Part shown: positions 1-7,387 of the stretch, piece after piece
How positions within the stretch are numbered: position 1 is the first letter of the stretch
Layout of the letters: each line of letters begins with the position of its first letter
Assembly (NCBI GenBank): GCA_031278935.1
Contig: JAITJK010000029.1
Location: 1-8,494, forward strand
DNA length: 8,494 nucleotides
From: Spirochaetaceae bacterium
GTDB taxonomy: Bacteria > Spirochaetota > Spirochaetia > Treponematales > Breznakiellaceae
Direction of reading: 5' to 3'
The notes under the pieces: generated by a model
The model's input: only the letters and a program-made list of their open reading frames with translations
What the model was told of the DNA's origin: nothing
Databases searched by the model: none
Made by a program: the position numbers and the translations under genes

Positions 1-140
1 ATGGAAACCGCCGCCTCTTTGTCGTTCCCCACCCAATAACCGCCATAGATGCAGCGGCCTAAATGTTCCGAAAAATGCCCGTAAATGTGGCGGCTGATTC
101 GGACATCGCCGTCCTGGGCTTTGACTACAATTCTGTTCAT
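1..140 (-). CDS. GH51 alpha-L-arabinofuranosidase, N-terminal fragment (cut by the window edge)
   Basis: Reading the minus strand from the ATG at 140-138 gives 46 codons before the window ends. The protein begins MNRIVVKAQDGDVRISRHIY and continues with GHFSEHLGRCIYGGYWVG. The pattern IYGHFxEHLGRCIYGG followed by WVG is the N-terminal signature of family 51 glycoside hydrolases, which release terminal alpha-L-arabinofuranosyl residues from arabinoxylan, arabinan or their oligosaccharides. No signal peptide is visible, which fits the usual cytoplasmic enzymes that act on imported oligosaccharides. A good ribosome site (AAAGGAG, minus strand, 147-153) lies 6 nt before the ATG and fixes the start. 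The catalytic acid/base and nucleophile glutamates lie outside the window, so activity cannot be judged. The family call is firm; the exact substrate is open. Confidence 0.87.
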   Translation of the reverse strand, partial: MNRIVVKAQDGDVRISRHIYGHFSEHLGRCIYGGYWVGNDKEAAVS

Positions 141-196
141 AGGTTGCTCCTTTATGAAAATTAAAATCTACAGACCTTTGCCGACTATAGCGATCC

Positions 197-220
197 AAAA
201 AAGCACTACACCCATGCCTT
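197..220 (-). terminator. Weak candidate intrinsic terminator in the gap between the VWA gene and the GH51 gene
   Basis: On the minus strand AAGGCA pairs with TGCTTT across a 9 nt loop (one G-U pair), and the T-run continues for three more bases. It lies about 125 bp beyond the stop of the VWA gene and before the arabinofuranosidase start. The stem is only 6 bp and AU-rich at its base, so it may be chance. The rest of 141-343 shows no gene; a TATAGT hexamer on the minus strand (184-189) is a possible -10 for the arabinofuranosidase gene, but without a convincing -35. Confidence 0.2.
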
Positions 221-343
221 GACCCTATTCCAGGGGATTCGGTTCGTCAAGAGGACCACCGCCACCGACCACGGACAAAAGAGCAGCCCCGGTTCTACCC
301 GCGAAGCGCATACTCCGCCGGATACGCAGCGCCTAGTGCCGCC

Positions 344-1486
344 TTATTGGGGAAGGATGATAGCGTGGATTTTGATGTTTTTTTCAATGGCCCCTTGTAA
401 AACCATATCCTTGTTGATCTTCCCTTTGGGCCGCGGATGTGGCGGCGCGTCGCCTATGAGAATGAGAAACTTCGATTCCGCTTCCCAGGGAAATTGCTGT
501 ATCCCCTCGTACAGCGCCTCGTATACCGCTTCGGGAATATCCCCCCCATTACCCAGGGTAATCCCTTGTAGGGTCTTTTGAAAGGTTTCCAGATTGTCCG
601 TAAAAGGAATGATCCGGGTCAGATACGCCGAATGGGTGTAGTCCTGGTACAGCACCATGCCCGCCCGGAAGGCGATGAATTCCCCCGCAAGTTCCTTCAA
701 GAGCGCAGGAAGACCGCGTTTTATGGCCGTAATGTCCGCCTGCATACTCCGGGTGGTATCCAGACAAAATACCACGTCCAGAGATTTCCGCCGCTCCTTT
801 TCCAGAACCCCCCGGATCTTGTCTACCAAGTCCGCAGGTTCCCGGGACCACCAGAGGTCCCCGTGGGTGGTGGTGGTGATCTCCGCAAACCGGTTGATGG
901 TATCCCGCATATAGTTCCGGTCTGCCGGGCCTTCCAGGGCGTCTTGGGTAACCTCCAGGATAAAGGGATTGTCCTGAAAGAACCCCCGGTAATCCCCATA
1001 GGGCAGGGAAAAACTGCGGATATTGAAATAGGTCCCGTCCTGGACATAAATTTCTCCATGCCGGGTGTTCTCATAGCCGTAATAGAGAATGTAGGGAATG
1101 TAAAGGTGAAACACCTCTCCAAGGGTTGGGTGAATTTCCGGCGTAGAATCAATCAAAGACCAGATTCGGCTGGTTCGGGTGATGGGCACCTCGTTGATAA
1201 GCCGAATCTCATCGCCGTTTACGGGATTCCAGTCCGGAGTCCTATAGGCATAATTAGGTTCCTTCAAGGCGGGATCCCGGGTAGTCTCCGTGAGTAGTAC
1301 CGAGGCTATGGCGCTTTTCTTGCGAATAAAGAGGTGGAAACCCCCGTCCGCGCCCTGCTCGATCCACAGGTCTTCCTGGCTTATGTATAAATCCCGGTTT
1401 GCTGGGGAGCTGGGGGGGTCCGGTTCCTGACCAAAGACGCCAGCCGCCAGGTATAAGGCCAAGACTAAGGCTCCAAGGGTACGCAT
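344..1486 (-). CDS. Secreted von Willebrand factor type A (VWA) domain protein
   Basis: A 380-residue protein. Residues 1-19 (MRTLGALVLALYLAAGVFG) form a signal peptide with likely signal peptidase I cleavage before QEP; there is no lipobox cysteine, so it should be periplasmic or secreted. Residues about 35-200 are rich in aromatic and beta-type segments and match no family I recognise. Residues about 235-380 are a VWA domain with a metal-site motif DTTRS (Asp243, Thr245, Ser247), then GNGGDIPEA (Asp316) and IGDAPPH (Asp346). These resemble the bacterial VWA subgroup with DTTxSM, GGGDxPE and GDAPPH motifs. Such domains bind ligands through a divalent metal; the partner is unknown. The frame stays open upstream to a TTG at 1591, but the ATG at 1486 has an AAGGAG just before it (a short 3 nt gap) and starts exactly at the signal peptide, so I chose it. 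No strong terminator follows the stop. Confidence 0.85.
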   Translation of the reverse strand: MRTLGALVLALYLAAGVFGQEPDPPSSPANRDLYISQEDLWIEQGADGGFHLFIRKKSAIASVLLTETTRDPALKEPNYAYRTPDWNPVNGDEIRLINEVPITRTSRIWSLIDSTPEIHPTLGEVFHLYIPYILYYGYENTRHGEIYVQDGTYFNIRSFSLPYGDYRGFFQDNPFILEVTQDALEGPADRNYMRDTINRFAEITTTTHGDLWWSREPADLVDKIRGVLEKERRKSLDVVFCLDTTRSMQADITAIKRGLPALLKELAGEFIAFRAGMVLYQDYTHSAYLTRIIPFTDNLETFQKTLQGITLGNGGDIPEAVYEALYEGIQQFPWEAESKFLILIGDAPPHPRPKGKINKDMVLQGAIEKNIKIHAIILPQ

Positions 1487-1553
1487 ATTCTCCTTATCGG
1501 ATACCTTCCCTCCTATCGTAAGGCGTCCAGGGCGAAAAGGGAGGAAACCTATC

Positions 1554-1582
1554 TGGATAACTTTAGGCGGATATCCTATACT
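1554..1582 (+). promoter_or_regulatory. Candidate sigma-70-type promoter for the SDR-HD-glgX cluster
   Basis: TGGATA (1554-1559, 4 of 6 matches to TTGACA) is followed after 17 bp by TATACT (1577-1582, 5 of 6 matches to TATAAT). Transcription would start near 1589, giving a leader of about 112 nt before the ATG at 1702. A perfect 8 bp palindrome, GGATATCC (1569-1576), abuts the -10 element and could be an operator half, but 8 bp is short enough to be chance. I could not find an equally good promoter for the divergent VWA gene. Confidence 0.4.
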
Positions 1583-1590
1583 AGAGGACA

Positions 1591-1674
1591 ATGCAAACCG
1601 GGCGGTTCTTTAAAGGATGGAGATACCGCGACGCGCTTAAAGAATTACAAAAACGGAGCGAAGCGGATAGGTAA
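1591..1674 (+). CDS. Possible 27-residue small protein in the leader of the SDR gene (doubtful)
   Basis: An ATG at 1591 opens a frame of 27 codons ending in TAA at 1672-1674. It encodes a short, strongly basic, hydrophilic peptide (MQTGRFFKGWRYRDALKELQ followed by KRSEADR) with a possible amphipathic helix in its second half. It lies 28 bp before the SDR start. GAGG at 1585-1588 is correctly placed as a ribosome site, but if the candidate promoter is used the transcript would begin at or just before this ATG and the ORF would be leaderless. It could be a leader peptide, a small protein, or chance in a GC-rich region. I do not recognise the sequence. Confidence 0.2.
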   Translation: MQTGRFFKGWRYRDALKELQKRSEADR

Positions 1675-1701
1675 GCCTTTATACCAGGAAGGAGGAATGA
1701 C

Positions 1702-3018
1702 ATGGAAAGGGAAGACGCAGTTCATACGGCGGATAATACGATGGACATACCCGCGCTTATCGCGCCGGTTATCCGGGGTTTGTGTATCCATACCTTAGGC
1801 TATCCTTGGGTGGTGCGCTATGACCCGGATACCCAGGAGGTCCCTCCGGAAGCGCTGGTAGTGGACATTGAAAGCGCCTTGACCGAACCAGGGGTCTTAG
1901 ACGAAGAATCCGCGGCCAAGATTTTCCGGGAAGCCTATACGGCCTGGGAGTTTGACAGCGCCCCTACAGGGGTGGACGCGGCGATCCAGGTCGCCCGGAT
2001 CAAGCAGGGGCCTTCCTGCGTGGTGGTAAAACGCAAAGACGCTCCCCAGGCCTGTTACTGGATCGACCGGACCTTGGACGCGGCCCAGCAACGTGGGGCC
2101 GACAGAAACGCCTCGTTACTCAAAGAAAAGGTCTATCCTCAAGCCAGCAGCCTTGACGCGGGGTTTAGCGCGGCACAGCGTGCGGCAGTGGTGCGAAACA
2201 AGGTGGTCCTGGTAAGCGGCGGCATGAGCCGCAACCGAGGCATCGGGGAAGCGGTGGCCTGGAGCCTTGCCCGTTCCGGGGCGGTAGTTTTCCTGGCGGA
2301 CCAGGACCTTTCCGAGGCCCAGCGGGTAGCGGCGAGTATTAACGATAGGGAAAAAGAGACCCGGGCTGTGGCCCTGGAGGTTCATGGGACGGATGAGGCT
2401 TCCGTAGCCGCCCTCTTTAGCACCATCGCCAAAACCACCGGGGGTCTGGATATTTGTATCAGCAACGAGGAACTTTTGCGTCTGGAATCGGTGCTGGACC
2501 AGTCCCTTGCGGATTTCGCCGCCGTCACGGAGGTGAATTATACGGGCTTTTTTCTCCTGCTCAAATACGCAGGCGTGCTCTTTAGGCGGCAGTACCGCAC
2601 CGCCCCTCAGTGGAAGACCGATATTATCCAGATCAACTCCCAGCTGGGCCTTATGGGGTCTAAGCGCCACGGGGCCAACGTGGGGAGCAAATTTGCAGGA
2701 CTCGGCCTTATAAGCAGCGCGGCCTTAGAGCTCGTGGCCTATAACACCAAGGTCAACGCGGTGTGTCCGGGGAACATCTTCGACCATCCGATATGGTCCG
2801 ACGGGGAACAGGGGCTCTTGAGGGTGTATTTTAAGCGTACCCCCATACCAGGCATAAAAAGTCCCAGCGAACTGCGGGCCTGGTATGAAGAGGCCATCCC
2901 CATGAAGCGAGGGTGTACCGAGGACGACGTACTGCGGGCGATTTATTACCTTATTGAGCAGGACTATGAAACCGGCCAAGCGATTCCGGTTACCGGTGGG
3001 ACAGTAATGCTCCACTAG
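1702..3018 (+). CDS. SDR-family (sorbitol-6-phosphate dehydrogenase-like) protein with long N-terminal extension; catalytic Tyr apparently missing
   Basis: A 438-residue protein; GGAGG 6 nt before the ATG supports the start. Residues about 166-438 are a short-chain dehydrogenase/reductase Rossmann domain: beta1 and glycine loop VSGGMSRNRGIG (171-182), acidic end of beta2 LADQD (198-202, favouring NAD over NADP), VNYTG with Asn279, INS with Ser313, SKF with Lys330, AVCPGN (353-358) and a C-terminal GQAIPVTGGTVML. The stretch after Lys330, including PIWSD, MKRGC, ETGQ and VTGG, follows sorbitol-6-phosphate dehydrogenases and the SDR half of aldolase-SDR fusions. The YxxxK position reads NVGSK, so the catalytic Tyr is Asn326 (codon AAC, 2677-2679), and the usual NAG after beta4 reads SNEE (254-257). 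Residues 1-165 are not a recognisable aldolase or other domain; plain SDRs are about 250-270 residues. It probably binds a dinucleotide, but normal redox catalysis is doubtful. It is 16 bp from the next gene. Confidence 0.8.
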   Translation: MEREDAVHTADNTMDIPALIAPVIRGLCIHTLGYPWVVRYDPDTQEVPPEALVVDIESALTEPGVLDEESAAKIFREAYTAWEFDSAPTGVDAAIQVARIKQGPSCVVVKRKDAPQACYWIDRTLDAAQQRGADRNASLLKEKVYPQASSLDAGFSAAQRAAVVRNKVVLVSGGMSRNRGIGEAVAWSLARSGAVVFLADQDLSEAQRVAASINDREKETRAVALEVHGTDEASVAALFSTIAKTTGGLDICISNEELLRLESVLDQSLADFAAVTEVNYTGFFLLLKYAGVLFRRQYRTAPQWKTDIIQINSQLGLMGSKRHGANVGSKFAGLGLISSAALELVAYNTKVNAVCPGNIFDHPIWSDGEQGLLRVYFKRTPIPGIKSPSELRAWYEEAIPMKRGCTEDDVLRAIYYLIEQDYETGQAIPVTGGTVMLH

Positions 3019-3034
3019 AGAGGAAGATTTATAG

Positions 3035-3850
3035 ATGCGATCACCCAAAGAACTCGCTTTAGACGTGAAAATTATGGATACCCTCAAGGGCTTAAACCCT
3101 TCTGCACGGGCCTTAAGCATGGGCAGGGGTATTATTGAAGACCTGGAAATCCAGGGCATCCAGGAATACGCCAACACGGTTTCCATTAAACGTCTGGGCT
3201 TTAACGATCACGGGCCGGTACATATGCGGACCGTAGCCCTCAACAGTCTTATTATGCTGGGGCTCTTGCGGAATGCCTGCATTCAGACGAGCCTTGAACG
3301 GGAAGAATGCGGCCTTTTTGAAGACAGCCTCATCGCCCTGCTCCTTTCAGCCTTCCTGCACGATATCGGTATGTCCGTGGGCCGGCAGGACCATGAGCTG
3401 CACAGCGTGTACATGGCCTACCCGATTCTGGACCGCTTCTTGCGACAGGTATATGATGGCGATATGCAGAAGCGGGTTACGGTACGCTCCCTGGCGCTGG
3501 AATGTATCAGTGGGCACATGGGCAACCGGGTGATTCATTCCCTGGAAGCGGGGATCCTACTCATTGCCGACGGCTGTGATATGACCAAGGGCCGAGCGCG
3601 GATCCCTATGGCTCTTGCAGAGGCGCCCCGGGTAGGGGACATTCACAAGTATTCAGCCAATTCCATTGAAGAGGTCCGCATATCCCGGGGGATTGAGCAA
3701 CCCATTCGCATCGATATTCTTATGTCCAGCGAAGTGGGGCTTTTTCAGGTAGAAGAAGTACTTCTGGGCAAAATCGCCTCCAGTACGGCCAAGCGCTACC
3801 TAGAATTATACGCCTTGGTCAACCAGGGCGAGCCGAAGCGCTATTTATGA
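3035..3850 (+). CDS. HD-domain metal-dependent phosphohydrolase, substrate unknown
   Basis: A 271-residue cytoplasmic protein with no signal or membrane segment. The HD superfamily pattern is complete: NDHGPVHMR (His59, His63), FLHDIG (His109-Asp110), DHELHS (His120, His123), SGHMG (His161) and IADGCDM (Asp179, Asp182). The H...HD...H...H...D order suggests a two-metal site. After it come TKGRARIP (184-191) and a C-terminal section with GLFQVEEVLLGKI (235-247). From memory, this whole layout belongs to an HD family common in archaea and in some bacteria including spirochaetes, whose substrate is not established. HD enzymes hydrolyse phosphoester bonds in nucleotides or related compounds. The start ATG follows an AGAGGAAG stretch with a rather long spacer (10-11 nt). 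The gene sits between the SDR-like protein and GlgX with gaps of 16 and 18 bp, so it is very likely in one transcript with them. Confidence 0.85.
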   Translation: MRSPKELALDVKIMDTLKGLNPSARALSMGRGIIEDLEIQGIQEYANTVSIKRLGFNDHGPVHMRTVALNSLIMLGLLRNACIQTSLEREECGLFEDSLIALLLSAFLHDIGMSVGRQDHELHSVYMAYPILDRFLRQVYDGDMQKRVTVRSLALECISGHMGNRVIHSLEAGILLIADGCDMTKGRARIPMALAEAPRVGDIHKYSANSIEEVRISRGIEQPIRIDILMSSEVGLFQVEEVLLGKIASSTAKRYLELYALVNQGEPKRYL

Positions 3851-3854
3851 GTTC

Positions 3855-3860
3855 AAAGGA
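3855..3860 (+). promoter_or_regulatory. Ribosome binding site that places the GlgX start at 3869
   Basis: AAAGGA is 8 nt before the ATG at 3869. It runs directly into the other in-frame ATG at 3860, so it cannot serve that one, and nothing resembling a ribosome site lies upstream of it at the proper distance. The shorter start, three residues in, is therefore preferred. Confidence 0.65.
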
Positions 3861-3868
3861 TGACGACT

Positions 3869-6028
<2,160 letters not shown>

Positions 6029-6053
6029 CGGGCCGTGGGGATTAGGAAGTGAA

Positions 6054-6104
6054 GCGCCCCTTGCTCTCGCCCAATGATGGCGCTGAAGAGAGCGCTTGGG
6101 GCGC
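6054..6104 (+). terminator. Large hairpin after glgX, possible transcription end
   Basis: GCGCCCC (6054-6060) pairs perfectly with GGGGCGC (6098-6104), and GCTCTC (6063-6068) pairs with GAGAGC (6088-6093), separated by a small internal loop (TT opposite GCTT). The hairpin begins about 25 nt after the glgX stop. The GC-rich stem resembles a terminator, but the bases after it (AGGGTTCT) give no T-run, so it may instead protect the 3' end of the mRNA or act with a termination factor. Confidence 0.4.
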
Positions 6105-6160
6105 AGGGTTCTAAGGCTTTACCTATGGTTTGGGTTTGATATACGGTGTGTATCGCTATC

Positions 6161-6203
6161 AGGGTATTCAAGCTACTCTTCGCTAGGGCTAGTCTTGAAC
6201 CCT
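6161..6203. repeat. Imperfect inverted repeat overlapping the asd promoter
   Basis: AGGGT (6161-6165), TCAAG (6168-6172) and CTA (6173-6175) pair in order with ACCCT (6199-6203), CTTGA (6194-6198) and TAG (6190-6192), giving 13 base pairs with an AT bulge on the left and a single T bulge on the right. The right arm contains the TTGAAC proposed as the -35 element. It could be a regulator site or a structure formed only in read-through RNA from glgX. Confidence 0.4.
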
Positions 6204-6220
6204 GGGGGTCCTGGTATACT
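6195..6220 (+). promoter_or_regulatory. asd: Candidate promoter for asd-lysA (extended -10)
   Basis: TATACT (6215-6220), preceded by TG and one base (6212-6214), makes an extended -10 element. TTGAAC (6195-6200) is a good -35 hexamer, but the spacer is only 14 bp, so the extended -10 would have to carry the site. Transcription would start near 6227, about 60 nt before the asd ATG. The same TATACT hexamer is used in the candidate promoter at 1577-1582. Confidence 0.4.
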
Positions 6221-6228
6221 AAACCCTG

Positions 6229-6252
6229 CCTCTTGGGTTCTCCCTACAGAGG
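6229..6252 (+). other. Hairpin in the asd 5' leader
   Basis: CCTCT (6229-6233) pairs with AGAGG (6248-6252) and GGG (6235-6237) pairs with CCC (6242-6244) around a TTCT loop. It would lie at the very 5' end of the predicted asd transcript and might stabilise it. CTAAACC (6219-6225) and GGTTTAG (6251-6257) form a competing 7 bp pair, but the left arm lies upstream of the predicted start. No lysine riboswitch fits in the 60 nt leader. Confidence 0.35.
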
Positions 6253-6286
6253 TTTAGTTGCTAAAGCATGAGGAAGGAGAAAAACT

Positions 6287-7387
6287 ATGCAAAAGATTCC
6301 GGTGGGAGTTCTGGGAGCCACAGGTATGGTGGGGCAACAGTACCTTGCCCTCTTGGCCCAGCACCCCTGGTTTGAAGTACGCTATGTGGCGGCATCCCCG
6401 CGAAACGCTGGTAAGCTCTACCGGGATGCCATGACGGGCCGCTGGCAGCTCGCCACAGCCTGTGGACCGGAGGTGGGAGAGCTCCGGCTGGAGGACGCGA
6501 ACCAGGTGGACGCGGCGCTGCGGGCCTCAAAGGAGGGGCGGCTAGGCTTTGTCTTTTCCGCCTTGGAAATGGAAAAAGAGGCGGTGCTCCAGCTGGAGGA
6601 AGCCTACGCAGCAGCGGGGATTCCGGTGATTTCCAATGCCTCCGCCCACCGGTGGACACCGGACGTGCCCATGCTGATTGCGGAAGTAAACCCCGGTCAT
6701 ACGGCCATCATCCCCATTCAACAAAAGGCCCGGGGCTGGAAGAGAGGCTTCATCGCGGTGAAGCCCAACTGCTCCATCCAAAGCTATATGACCCCCTTGT
6801 ACGCCCTCCTTAAAGCGGGCTACGAGGTGAAGCGCCTTATTATTACCACCCTACAGGCGGTGTCTGGTGCGGGGTATCCGGGGGTCCCAAGCCTGGACAG
6901 CATCGACAATGTGGTGCCCTATATCGGCGGGGAAGAGGAGAAATCCGAGTTAGAGCCCTTGAAGATTCTGGGGCAGGTCCATAATGGTCGCATAGAACCG
7001 GCTGGGGAACCGAAAATTAGCGCCCACTGCAACCGAGTGCCCGTGGTGAATGGCCACACCGCCTGTGTTAGCCTAGAATTCGGGGTCAAGAAGCCCTCTA
7101 TTGAGGAGGTGAAGGCCCTTTTTTCCAGTTTTTCTGGTGTGCCCCAGGAACTGGGCCTACCCATGGCGCCTGAACGGCCCATCATCATCCGAGAAGAGGC
7201 AAACCGGCCCCAGCCCCGTAAAGACCGGGATATGGACAAGGCTATGGCGGTTACTCTGGGCCGAATTCGGCCTTGCCCGGTTTTTGACCTGCGCTTCGTG
7301 GGGCTTTCCCACAACACCATCCGGGGCGCTGCCGGGGGAGGGGTGTTGAATGCGGAACTCCTTAAGGTCCAGGGGTATCTGGGATGA
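6287..7387 (+). CDS. asd: Aspartate-semialdehyde dehydrogenase, archaeal/fungal-type
   Basis: A 366-residue enzyme that reduces L-4-aspartyl phosphate to aspartate semialdehyde with NADPH, the branch point to lysine, threonine and methionine. The N-terminal dinucleotide loop is VLGATGMVGQQY (8-19). The catalytic cysteine is Cys162 in KPNCSIQSYM, followed by TTLQAVSGAGYPGV (187-200). The base histidine is His257 in CNRVPVVNGHT (248-258). The sequence around these motifs and the length fit the archaeal/fungal branch rather than the E. coli-like branch. AAGGAG 7 nt before the ATG supports the start. The stop codon overlaps the lysA start (ATGA), so the two genes should be co-transcribed and translationally coupled. 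No defect is seen. Confidence 0.95.
   Translation: MQKIPVGVLGATGMVGQQYLALLAQHPWFEVRYVAASPRNAGKLYRDAMTGRWQLATACGPEVGELRLEDANQVDAALRASKEGRLGFVFSALEMEKEAVLQLEEAYAAAGIPVISNASAHRWTPDVPMLIAEVNPGHTAIIPIQQKARGWKRGFIAVKPNCSIQSYMTPLYALLKAGYEVKRLIITTLQAVSGAGYPGVPSLDSIDNVVPYIGGEEEKSELEPLKILGQVHNGRIEPAGEPKISAHCNRVPVVNGHTACVSLEFGVKKPSIEEVKALFSSFSGVPQELGLPMAPERPIIIREEANRPQPRKDRDMDKAMAVTLGRIRPCPVFDLRFVGLSHNTIRGAAGGGVLNAELLKVQGYLG

Noticed and set aside
301..343. Terminator directly after the VWA stop (GCGC...GCGC on the minus strand)
   Set aside because: Only 4 bp at the base and 3 bp at the tip pair, with large unpaired parts and no T-run.
578..1297. Open frame of 239 codons on the plus strand opposite the VWA gene
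   Set aside because: The minus strand encodes a signal peptide and a coherent VWA domain; the plus-strand product has no recognisable motif.
1487..1591. Longer form of the VWA protein starting at the TTG at 1591
   Set aside because: It would put 35 residues in front of a well-formed signal peptide, uses a rare start codon and ignores the AAGGAG placed before the ATG at 1486.
3860..3868. ATG at 3860 as the GlgX start
   Set aside because: The only ribosome site (AAAGGA) abuts or overlaps this ATG; it is well spaced for the ATG at 3869.
6074..6139. 21-residue ORF in the gap after glgX
   Set aside because: It has no ribosome site and lies within the large hairpin; its composition looks like chance.
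6221..6286. Lysine riboswitch or T-box before asd
   Set aside because: The leader from the predicted start is only about 60 nt, too short for either, and neither consensus is visible.
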